Assembly (NCBI GenBank): GCA_019914945.1
Contig: CM034112.1
Coordinates: 1,573,001-1,637,000, forward strand
Direction: 5' to 3'
Source of the DNA: Typha latifolia
Taxonomy: Eukaryota > Streptophyta > Magnoliopsida > Poales > Typhaceae
DNA: 64,000 nt
Position numbers and translations under genes: made by a program. Positions 27,838-37,057 of the stretch are shown one piece after another (position 1 is the stretch's first letter; every line of letters begins with the position of its first letter). The notes beneath the pieces are model-generated. The model had not been told where the DNA came from, made no database searches, and worked only from the letters and a program-made list of their open reading frames with translations.

Positions 27838-27948
27838 AAGAAGATCTGTGATGTTTTCCAAGGACTTTCTTGAACTATCAACAGTCATGCACGTACAGAG
27901 TCCACAGTTCAAGAAAGCCTGTGGAGAACATGGCCATGATCTTGACAT
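27838..27948 (-). ncRNA. MIR396: MIR396 precursor, copy B
   Basis: Minus-strand hairpin with a compact loop of about 26 nt. The 5p arm (27905-27925) reads the core TCCACAGGCTTTCTTGAAC followed by TG, which from memory is identical to rice miR396d/e. The 3p arm (27855-27878, beginning ATAGTTCAAGAAAG) closely matches the annotated miR396e/f-3p. Pairing extends beyond the mature duplex through GATC and CAT blocks on both sides. Expected targets are GRF transcription factor mRNAs, with bulged pairing caused by the extra G. A canonical TATA box lies at 28038-28047. This is the best-supported RNA gene in the window. Confidence 0.93.
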
Positions 27949-28037
27949 ATTGGATAACTCAATCATAGGAGGAAGAACGAGAACAAGGAGAATAATAATA
28001 AGAAAAAGAATCACAAGGAATAGGAGGAGTTTGTCGC

Positions 28038-28047
28038 TATTTATATA
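28038..28047 (-). promoter_or_regulatory. TATA box of MIR396 copy B
   Basis: TATATAAATA on the minus strand, within CCCTATATAAATAGCGAC, the textbook plant core promoter. It lies about 112 nt upstream of the mature arm, so the primary transcript should start near 28010. Confidence 0.8.
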
Positions 28048-28331
28048 GGGAGATGGGAGACGAGGCTAATTAACTACGAGGAGGAGGAGGAGGAAGAGGA
28101 GGAGGTGGGCGGTTCGGATACCGCTCGCCGTACATGCTCGACGGGAGTCTCCGAATGGGCGCGGGGCGCGTGTCCTTTCGTTTCCCATGAATTCGGGGAA
28201 GGGCGCTCGCGAGCACGTGACAGAGCGGTGGATCGGGTGGGCAGGGAGTTATGGTGGTGGGGGAGTTAGTGGACTGACGTCCAACGAAGTTCCCAGGGAT
28301 GCCACCCAAGTAGTATTTAATGGCAACAGAT

Positions 28332-28355
<24 letters not shown>
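28332..28355. repeat. (GA)12 microsatellite
   Basis: Uninterrupted GA run about 290 bp upstream of the MIR396 copy B TATA box. GA/CT runs near plant promoters can bind BBR/BPC factors, which is inference here. Confidence 0.9.
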
Positions 28356-28362
<7 letters not shown>

Positions 28363-28632
28363 TACTACAATCGATCATAAATTATCAAACATGGTAGATT
28401 TAGGATTGGTTTAGAAACCAAATCCTAAATCTATAGTGATTACTCCTTTGGGCATTGAAAGATTATTATCCATATAATTATCAACCATCTTTACTAATCC
28501 ATAGAATGAAGAAAACGTTTAAAAGGAAACTACAAAGACTAATTATACGATGAAAACGAGGACGAGTGTGAGAAAGATGTCAGGGATAAGGTTGGAGAGA
28601 GCCGAGCGAGGAGTCCGTAAGACGATTGATTC

Positions 28633-28648
28633 GTCGACACGTGTCGAC
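28633..28648. promoter_or_regulatory. 16-bp palindrome with central G-box
   Basis: GTCGACACGTGTCGAC is a perfect palindrome around CACGTG. It lies about 590 bp upstream of the MIR396 copy B TATA box. Confidence 0.45.
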
Positions 28649-28757
28649 CGTAGGATCGTATATATCGCCTGTGTGAGAACGGTTCGTTTGCTTTCCCGAA
28701 ACCGCCGAGCTCCGGTCTCAGCCCTCCTCCATCACCGATTGGAATGACGGCCGCGAT

Positions 28758-28811
28758 GTTCGCGGAAACGTCTCCGCGTAGCAAAAGCCGCTCTCCGGCT
28801 TTTCCGCGAAC
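28758..28811. repeat. Nested inverted repeat
   Basis: GTTCGCGGAAA (28758-28768) pairs with TTTCCGCGAAC (28801-28811). Inside, AAAAGCC (28783-28789) pairs with GGCTTTT (28797-28803), overlapping the outer stem by three bases, so the two stems compete for those bases. Confidence 0.8.
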
Positions 28812-29081
28812 TTATTTCGTCGCCAAGGTTGCTGCGCGACGGTGGGACCCATTTCTTTCTCTCTTTTTTTCTTCCAAGTGGGCTCACTATACTGTGCGAT
28901 AATTACAATTACATACTTTGAATATTTTTAATTTTGTTTCCTATATTTCATGGATTGCTTTTATTCAATAACAAATAAAAAAGATATATAAAATTGGTTA
29001 CAAAGTAAAGAACATAACATCAATAATGATCAAATCCAACAACTTAAAACCAATAAAAAGTGTCAACCTTGTAATCCGCAT

Positions 29082-30572
29082 CTAAGCATTTGTTCCAGCT
29101 TTGTAATTATCCACGAACTGCATCAAGTGTTTCATTTTCAAATAAGAAGAGCCACCCTTCTCAATAGCCGTCTTTGCTTTCTTTCTCAACTCCTCAGCTC
29201 TCTTCCTTCTCTCCTCTCCCTCCTCTCCTCCGTCCATCAGACTCTCCAAAGCTTTAGTCACATCCTCCCTCCACACCGCCACACTGTCATTCGCCAGACC
29301 CAACCATTCCACCGCCGTGTCGACGTCCCCGACCCGAACTCCGATGCGGAGGATGTCTAAAATTAACTTCTGATTCATGAATTGTTCCGCGAACAACGGC
29401 CAGGTCACCATTGGCACACCGGCTGCCACACTCTCCAGGGTGGAGTTCCACCCGCAGTGCGTCAGAAATCCGCCGACCGCCCGGTGCGACAAGATCATCA
29501 CCTGCGGCCCCCATCCCCTTATCAGAAGGCACTTGCCGTCGGCCCGCGCCTCGAAATTCTCGTGCAGCCACCCCTCAAAGTCCGGCGAGAATAATTCACC
29601 ATCCTTGACGACCCAAATGAACGACCACTTGCAAGCTAAGAGGCCCAGGCCCAATTCCGTCAGCTGCTTGGGTTGGAAGACGTCCGTGGTACTACCAAAG
29701 CTAACGTAGATCACGGAACGAGGTTTCTTGGAGTCGAGCCAAGTGATGCACTCGTTCGTGTCAACGGACGCCTTGTCGCCTCTCTCCTCTAAGTCCGATT
29801 TCGACGTGTTACAGAGAGAAACGGGTCCAACGGACCAAACCAACTTCCCGGACGCAATCCTCAACAATTCGGCGCAGCCTGGCTCGAGCTCTTCGAAGCT
29901 GTTAACTACCACTCCATCAGCAGCCAATTCGGCCTTTCTTTGCTCTTCCACAAGGTATGAAAATTGTGACAATTGGAACTGAGCTGGCAGCTGCTTCCTT
30001 GCAATCTTGAACTCAAAAGGTAAGTCTGGGATCACGAAGGGCTCAGTTGGGGAGGATGCAGCGTCGTGAACCTTGGAAGTGTAAAGATTATGGCAACACA
30101 AGAGTGAGAACGAGCAAAATCCCTGGAAGAAGAAGCAAGGGACTCCGAACTCGCGAGCGAGTTCGGGGGCCCAAGAATGGACCGTGCCACTAATGATGCA
30201 ACTGGGCCTAGGCGCAATATCGCGAAGATATTGCGCCATGGGCCCACGAAGGAGCTTAGCTGCGTTGAGGAAATTGGAGAGTAGGGCCCTATTAGGGATG
30301 CTGTCCATGTTCTCGCAGCCGGCCGGCAAGCCAGCCTCGACGGCCGGGAAGCGGAGGGGGACGAATTTTATTGGGATGTTGTCGGCGGAGAGGCGGTCGA
30401 TGGTCGGCTTGATACGGGCGGCGTTCACCGGTGTGGTGAAGAGGGTGACGGCAGCGCCATGGCTGGCGAGCACTCGACTGATATCGATCATCGGAATCAT
30501 GTGGCCCGGGGCGAGCCATGGGATTAGAATGAAGTGAAGGTTGTGATGGTTGGGGCTGTTTGTGATCTCCAT
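29082..30572 (-). CDS. UDP-glycosyltransferase, UGT73 type (copy 1)
   Basis: Family 1 glycosyltransferase that should transfer a sugar from a UDP-sugar to a small-molecule acceptor in the cytosol. It is a single exon of 496 residues. The 44-residue PSPG box spans W354-Q397 and contains HCGWNSTLE and ends FAEQ; the terminal Gln usually goes with UDP-glucose. Its second residue is Gly (WGPQ) where copies 2 and 3 have Ala. The catalytic His is His24 in APGHMIPM. The usual catalytic-dyad Asp is Gly129 (CIISG where relatives have CIVSD/CLVAD), and the same change occurs in all three copies. FVIPDLP and SFGS motifs place it in the UGT73 clade. A TATA run at 30666-30676 precedes the ATG by about 95 nt. 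First gene of a tandem array. Acceptor unknown. Confidence 0.93.
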   Translation of the reverse strand: MEITNSPNHHNLHFILIPWLAPGHMIPMIDISRVLASHGAAVTLFTTPVNAARIKPTIDRLSADNIPIKFVPLRFPAVEAGLPAGCENMDSIPNRALLSNFLNAAKLLRGPMAQYLRDIAPRPSCIISGTVHSWAPELAREFGVPCFFFQGFCSFSLLCCHNLYTSKVHDAASSPTEPFVIPDLPFEFKIARKQLPAQFQLSQFSYLVEEQRKAELAADGVVVNSFEELEPGCAELLRIASGKLVWSVGPVSLCNTSKSDLEERGDKASVDTNECITWLDSKKPRSVIYVSFGSTTDVFQPKQLTELGLGLLACKWSFIWVVKDGELFSPDFEGWLHENFEARADGKCLLIRGWGPQVMILSHRAVGGFLTHCGWNSTLESVAAGVPMVTWPLFAEQFMNQKLILDILRIGVRVGDVDTAVEWLGLANDSVAVWREDVTKALESLMDGGEEGEERRKRAEELRKKAKTAIEKGGSSYLKMKHLMQFVDNYKAGTNA

Positions 30573-31253
30573 TTTCGTTTGGTTTGGACTTTGGAGTGTA
30601 GTTGAGCAAAGATTTGCACTAATTAACTAGTGATCAGGAGATCGAAAGATTAGTAGTTGGATACTTATATATATATGGAGAGAGAGATCCAGCTAAATGA
30701 CAATTTCTTGGATTCTTCTTGCAAGGTTAATAAATTATGGATTTAATTAATGGGTTTGAGGACACTGTGGGAGAAACAGTGACGTACTGTTTACTATCTC
30801 TAGCTAGAATTACTCTTCAAATTAATCATATAATTTTAAGCTAAGCCTAAGGGCTTTCATCATCCAATTTAGACTAGACAATAAACCAAAATTTCTAAGA
30901 AATGAAATTGATACCGTATAAAATAATTAATCAAATCCTATTCGTTACACATCTGTACGTCATCGGTAGATATTAGATAACAACTATAATTTTAGAAGAG
31001 ACTCACTCATGCATAGGATTAGAGTTATGATAACAACCTCGCATCTACCATAGCAGTACGACGACACTTGACAGTTCAGCCATTACTTGATGACTAATAT
31101 ATATTATAATATAATTTATCTGTTGGAAACTTGAAATAAGCACCATCGTTTTCAACTAATTTACGCATAAACTTTTGTATAAGTTACAAATGTTAAAATT
31201 TAAGACGATGTTATGCCTCTTATCTTAGAAAGTGTCAACCTTGTAGTCCACAT
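30573..31253. other. UGT spacer 1
   Basis: Promoter of UGT copy 1, with a short TATA run at 30666-30676, and AT-rich spacer homologous to parts of the longer spacers 2 and 3. It ends in the shared 18-mer GACGATGTTATGCCTCTT (31204-31221) at the duplication junction. Confidence 0.7.
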
Positions 31254-32749
31254 CTAAGCATTTGCTCCAGCTTTGTAATTATCCACGAACTGCATCAAGA
31301 GTGTAATGTTCAAATAAGAAGAGCCACCCTTGTCAATAGCCGCCTTGGCTTTCATTCCCAACTCCCCAGCTCTCCTCCTCCTCTCCTCCCCCTCCTCTCC
31401 TCCGTCCATCAGACTCTCCAAAGCTTTAGTCACATCCTCCTTCCTCACCGCCACGCCGTCGCTCGTTGGCTCCAACAAGTCAATCGCAGTGTCGACGTCC
31501 CCGACCCCGACCGGAACTCCGATTCGGAGAACGTCTAAAATTAACCTCTGATTCATGAATTGCTCCCCGAACAACGGCCAGGTCACCATCGGCACGCCGG
31601 CTGCCACGCTCTCCAGCGTCGAGTTCCACCCGCAGTGCGTCAGAAACCCACCGACCGCCCGGTGCGATAAGATCATCACCTGCGGCGCCCATCCTCGTAT
31701 CAAGAGGCACTTGCCGTCGGCCCGCGCCTCGAAATTCTCGCGCAGCCACGACTCAAAGGCCGGCGAGAATAATTCACCATCCTTGACGACCCAAATGAAC
31801 GACCACTTGCAAGCTAAGAGGCCCAGGCCCAATTCCATCAGTTGCATGGGTTGCAAGACGTCGGTGATACTACCAAAGCTAACGTAGATCACGGAACGAG
31901 GTTTCTTGGAGTCGAGCCAAGTGATGCACTCGTTTATATCAACCGACGCCTTGTCGCCTCTCTCCTCTACGTCCGATTTCGACGTGTTACAGAGAGAAAC
32001 GGGTCCAATGGGCCAAACCAACTTCCCGGACCAATCCTCAACAATTCGGCGAAGCCTGGCTCGAGCTCTTCGAAGCTGTTTACTACCACTCCATCAGCAG
32101 CCAGTTCCCTCTCTCTTTGCTCTTCCACCAGATATGCAAATTGTGACGATTGGAAGTGAATTGGCATCTGCTTCCTTGCAATCCTGAACTCAAAAGGCAA
32201 GTCTGGGATCGCGAAGGGCTCAGCTGGGGAGGATGCAGCCTCGTGAGCCTGGGAAGTATAAAGATTATGACAACATAACAGTGAGAACGAGCAATATCCC
32301 TGGAAGAAGAAGCAAGGGACTGCGAACTCACGAGCGAGTTCGGGGGCCCAAGAATGGGTCAGGCCACTAATGATGCAACTGGGCCGCAGCGCAATATCGC
32401 GAAGATATTGCGCCATCGGCCCACGAAGAAGCTTAGCTGCGTGGAGGAAGTTGGAGAGTAGGGCCCTATTAGGGACCATGTCCATGTTCTCGCAGCCGTC
32501 CGGCAAGCCGGTCTCGACGGCCGGGAAGCGGAGGGGAACGAATGTTATTTGGATGTCGTCGGCGGAGAGGCGGTCGATGGTCTGCTTCGTACGGGCGGCG
32601 TTCACCGGGGTGGTGAAGAGGGTGACGGCCGCCCCATGGCTGGCGAGCATCCGGCCGATGTCGATCATCGGAATCATGTGGCCCGGGCCGAGCCATGGGA
32701 TTAGAATGAAGTGGAGGTTGTGATGGTTGGGGCTGTTTGTGATCTCCAT
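31254..32749 (-). pseudogene. UGT73-type glycosyltransferase with one frameshift (copy 2)
   Basis: A full-length, highly similar neighbour of UGT copies 1 and 3. The ATG is at 32749 and the stop at 31254. One base is missing between 32031 and 32032: this copy has CCGGACCAATCC where its siblings have CCGGACGCAATCC or CCGGACGCGATCC. The frame is lost after about residue 240 and translation stops soon after, before the PSPG box. The rest of the downstream frame is open and carries an intact PSPG box (WAPQVMILSHRAVGGF), with no second lesion seen. It also has Gly at the dyad position (CIISGLTHSW). It is either a very young pseudogene or an assembly error. As written it cannot make an active enzyme, because the donor-binding half is not translated. 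Confidence 0.88.
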
Positions 32750-32849
32750 TTTCGTTTGGTTTGGACTTTGGAGTGTAACTGAGAAAAGATTTGCACTAAT
32801 TAAATAGTGATCAGGAGATTGGAAGATTATTAGTTGGATACTTATCTGT

Positions 32850-32889
<40 letters not shown>

Positions 32890-35403
32890 CTTCTTGGGTT
32901 CTTCTTGCAAGGTTAATAAATTATGCATCTAATTAATGGATATGAGGACATCTTGAAACAGTGAATTACTTTTGACTAATCTCTAGCCAGAATTACGTGT
33001 TCAAATGAATCATATAATATTATAACTATAAGAGCTACCGTAAGGGCTTTCGTCATCCAATTACTTAGCAAGTGTTACAGTTTAAATAAAAGACAAATAA
33101 TTTAATAGTAATACTTAATGCTAGCCACCAGGATTTAATAAGAAGGTGAACTGACCTAGTATATTTTTTAGCATTAAAAAAATACTTTATGTTGACAAAA
33201 ATGTTTTTTTTTTATCTTCTTGTTTTTGTCTTATCCTCTCCATTCCTCCTACCATTTTTTTTAACCCTTTCGATTATTTGTTATATTATCTCTTATCTTT
33301 ATTAAGATACTAAATTTTTTATAAAGAAATTAGATAATTTTACTTTAAGTTTAGAGCTTCCGAGAAGTTATTATAAAGAAGAAAGAAACGGATGAGAGGA
33401 GGAATAAGAGAAAATGAAGTGAGAGAAAGATTCTAGAAATATGAATTTATTCAAATTTTTTAAGGAAATGAAAGTGATATCTAAGTAATAGTTGAGAGGA
33501 TTAAGAAATTTCAACTATGTTTTTATACACATCTGTATATACTCATAGATATTAGATAACAACCTCGCACCTACCATAGCAGTATGATGCCACTTGACAA
33601 TTGGCCACTAGTAGATGACTGATTTTATAAATATCATTGAAAATTTGAAATAAACAACCATATACTTTTAAGAAAATATAATCCCCCTAAGTAGGTACAA
33701 TAAATATTACAAATTGCACCATGTGTGTTTAAGTTTCTAATTTTTAGACGAGTCGGGCAGACATCTTATCGATATAAAGTTTAGCATAATTGGTAAAGAA
33801 ACAAATCCCTTTTCACTTCGGAACTACCATCATTTTTTACAATGACTCCTCAAAATATTTTGTAGTACACAATCCTTTGAACTATAAAAAATATTTTACT
33901 CCTTCAACAAAAATTTCTTTATTTGAGTTGCACATAATTTACACATGCATATGAGGGGTAAATATATCATATTTATATCATGTGACTATCACATGGTGAC
34001 TTATAAATAAAAATAATTAATAAAAACTTATCGGAAGAGATGATGTAAGCTATTTTTGATAGTTTAGAGAATTATTATGTATTAAAAAAAATAGTTTAGG
34101 AGATCATTATAAAATAAAGGTGATAGCTCTGTCGGTGAAAAAAGAATTATCCTATTCGTAAATTAGCATAGTACCATAATAGAATTCTTAGTTTGCACTT
34201 CTTATCCCGTGCCTTTTAAGTGTTGCCTATTGACTCCCCGTGGTCCGTTTCGAAGATGTATATGATCTCTAGTATAGTTTCTATTATGATATATGATTAA
34301 TGTAATAGTACTGTATACAGCACAAAGATGGTCACCACCAAAATCTTAACATCGATTCATGCATGGATGCTGCAAAGAAGCTCTTTCTTAATCTATTGAT
34401 TATTACCAATTCCAGATTAGATGCATCAACTTTTGAGAAATATGAAAGTTGAAAGACATAGTGAGAGTAACTACAACGTAAGAGACAAAGTCAATCTAAG
34501 TCTTGGTTGACTTAGATTTAGTCATAATTTAGCTGTAGGTATCATAATGTCCTCATAATTTCACATTCTTAATGCCCGTAAGGAGACTCTTAATAATCTC
34601 TTGCAAGAATTATGACTACAAGTTAACCATAAACTCTTATATTAATCTCTTGCAAGAATTACGCGTTCAAGTTCGGAATATAAGTCAAGCTTGAGCGAGC
34701 TGGCTAGCTCCCCTCAGTTTGAGGCTGTTGGAGAGGTTCTTTTCAAGATGGGTGGTGTAGCTAATTGCATAACAGCTAGCGATGAGGGAGGAGAATGTTT
34801 ACTTTAGTTTATAATTAAAAGAGTGAAATTGACTGAAGAGGTGAATCAAGAAGGTGTTTTGCTGCGATCTGAGGATGGGAATGGTGGAGTATGTCGACAA
34901 AGTAAACTCAATGACATGGTAACATACCAACCTGTTTATCCCCTGCCACAACACCATGGCTATGCTCCCATCGAGAGAGAAGTAATAATGGAAAAGCATA
35001 GGATTTTGGGGTGGCATTTCGGATCATCAACGTAAAGATGACAGTGTGACATGAACCTTTTGTCTTCATATGGTGGTGGGTCACAGGCCGTAAAAAACAA
35101 TGCATTGTACTCATGGAACCACTGTACATTTTTTCAACTATCCCTTATATATATAACGGCCCAACTTTCATCATCAATCATCCAATTTAGAGGATACATG
35201 AAACCAATAGCTAAAATAGTTGTTTCTTTTGGGTCAAATACATTTTAAATTTCTATACTTCGGACATAAAGTAATTTACTCCGAAACATTTGTATGAGTT
35301 ACAATTGTTAAAATTTTAGACGATGTTATGCCTCTTTTATCTTAGAAAGTGTTAAAGAGTGTTATCTTAGGAAGTGTCATTGTGTCAACCTTGAAATCCA
35401 CAT
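32750..35403. other. UGT spacer 2, with an extra segment
   Basis: Promoter of UGT copy 2 with a long TA run, then spacer alignable with spacer 3. An additional segment at about 34670-35165 has no counterpart in spacer 3. It contains a 70-codon plus-strand open frame (34823-35035) that I do not recognise. Confidence 0.65.
32854..32882. repeat. TA microsatellite at the UGT copy 2 promoter
   Basis: A 29-nt AT/TA run about 105 nt upstream of the copy 2 ATG, where copy 1 has an 11-nt TATA run. It probably includes the TATA box. Confidence 0.9.
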
Positions 35404-36894
35404 CTAAGCATTTGTTCCAGCTTTGTAATTATCCACGAACTGCATCAAGAGTGTCATGTTCAAATAAGAAGAGCCACCCTTCTCAATAGCCGCCTTCGCT
35501 TTCATTCCTAACTCCTCAGCTCTCCTCCTCCTCTCCTCTCCCTCCTCTCCTCCGTCCATCAGATTCTCCAAAGCTTTAGTCACATCCTCCCTCCACACCG
35601 CCACACTGTCATTCGCCGGACCCAACCATTCCACCGCCGTGTCGACGTCCCCGAGCCGAATTCCGATGCGGAGAATGTCTAAAATTAACTTCTGATTCAT
35701 GAATTGCTCCGCGAACAACGGCCAGGTCACCATTGGCACGCCGGCTTCCACGCTCTCCAGGGTGGAGTTCCACCCGCAGTGCGTCAGAAATCCTCCGACC
35801 GCCCGGTGCGACAAGATCATCACCTGCGGCGCCCATCCCCGTATCAGAAGGCATTTGCCGTCGGCCCGCGCCTCGAAATTCTCGCGCAGCCACGCCTCAA
35901 AGTCCGGCGAGAATAATTCACCATCCTTGACGACCCAAATGAACGACCACTTGCAAGCTAAGAGGCCCAGGCCCAATTCCGTCAGCTGCTTGGGTTGGAA
36001 GACGTCCGTGGTACTACCAAAGCTAACGTAGATCACGGAACGAGGTTTCTTGGAGTCGAGCCAAGTGATGCACTCGTTCGTGTCAACGGACGCCTTGTCG
36101 CCTCTCTCCTCTAAGTCCGATTTCGACGTGTTACAGAGAGAAACGGGTCCAATGGACCAAACCAACTTCCCGGACGCGATCCTCAACAATTCGGCGCAGC
36201 CTGGTTCGAGCTCTTCGAAGCTGTTTACTACCACTCCATCAGCAGCCAGTTCGGCCTTTCTTTGGTCTTCCACCAGGTGTGCAAATTGTGACGATTGGAA
36301 GTGAGTTGGCAGCTGCTTCCTTGCAATCTTGAACTCAAAAGGCAAGTCTGGAATCACGAAAGGCTCAGTTGGGGAGGATGCAGCCTCGTGAGCCTTGGAA
36401 GTGCAAAGGTTATGGCAACACAAGAGTGAGAACGAGCAAAATCCCTGGAAGAAGAAGCAAGGGACTCCGAACTCGCGAGCGAGTTCGGGAGCCCAAAAAT
36501 TGGCCGTGCCACTAATGATGCAACTGGGCGTAGGCGCAATATCGCGAAGATAGTGCACCATGGGCCCACGAAGGAGCTTAGCTGCGTTGATGAAGTTGGG
36601 TAGTAGGGCCCTATTAGGGACGCTGTCCATGTTCTCGCAGCCGGCCGGCAAGCCGACCTCGACGGCCGGGAAGCGGAGGGGGACGAATTTTATGGGGATG
36701 TCGGCGGCGGAGAGGCGGTCGATGGTCGGCTTGACACGGGCGGCGTTCACCGGTGTGGTGAAGAGGGTGACGGCCGCGCCATGTCTGGCGAGCATCCGGC
36801 CGATGTCGATCATCGGAATCATGTGGCCCGGGGCGAGCCATGGGATTAAAACGAAGTGGAGGCTGTGATGGTTGGGGCTGTTTGTGATCTCCAT
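35404..36894 (-). CDS. UDP-glycosyltransferase, UGT73 type (copy 3)
   Basis: A single exon of 496 residues, the same length as copy 1 and differing at scattered sites. It has the catalytic His24 in APGHMIPM, an intact PSPG box (WAPQ to FAEQ, with HCGWNSTLESVEAGVP) and Gly in place of the usual dyad Asp (CIISGTANFW). The start is taken at 36894 (MEITNSPNHH), matching both siblings. The frame stays open upstream to an ATG at 37077, but that extension would translate the AT/GA microsatellites and the promoter, so it is rejected. Expected reaction is O-glucosylation of a specialised metabolite. The substrate cannot be read from the sequence. Confidence 0.93.
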   Translation of the reverse strand: MEITNSPNHHSLHFVLIPWLAPGHMIPMIDIGRMLARHGAAVTLFTTPVNAARVKPTIDRLSAADIPIKFVPLRFPAVEVGLPAGCENMDSVPNRALLPNFINAAKLLRGPMVHYLRDIAPTPSCIISGTANFWAPELAREFGVPCFFFQGFCSFSLLCCHNLCTSKAHEAASSPTEPFVIPDLPFEFKIARKQLPTHFQSSQFAHLVEDQRKAELAADGVVVNSFEELEPGCAELLRIASGKLVWSIGPVSLCNTSKSDLEERGDKASVDTNECITWLDSKKPRSVIYVSFGSTTDVFQPKQLTELGLGLLACKWSFIWVVKDGELFSPDFEAWLRENFEARADGKCLLIRGWAPQVMILSHRAVGGFLTHCGWNSTLESVEAGVPMVTWPLFAEQFMNQKLILDILRIGIRLGDVDTAVEWLGPANDSVAVWREDVTKALENLMDGGEEGEERRRRAEELGMKAKAAIEKGGSSYLNMTLLMQFVDNYKAGTNA

Positions 36895-36996
36895 TTTCGT
36901 TTGGTTTGGACTTTGGAGTGTAGCTGAGCAAAGATTTGCACTAATTAAATAGTGATCAGGAGATCGGAAGATTAATAGTTGGATACTTATCTGTTC

Positions 36997-37057
<61 letters not shown>

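Larger units (their letters stand above)
28048..29050. other. Upstream region of MIR396 copy B
   Basis: GC-richer than its surroundings. It holds a purine/pyrimidine tract (28077-28106), a (GA)12 run (28332-28355), a 16-bp palindrome (28633-28648) and a nested inverted repeat (28758-28811). Short open frames here have low-complexity or arginine-rich translations and are not called as genes. Confidence 0.6.

Noticed and set aside
28070..28378. A 102-codon minus-strand frame rich in Pro and Ser-Leu repeats
   Set aside because: It translates a GA microsatellite and a purine/pyrimidine tract in the upstream region of MIR396 copy B; no family resemblance.
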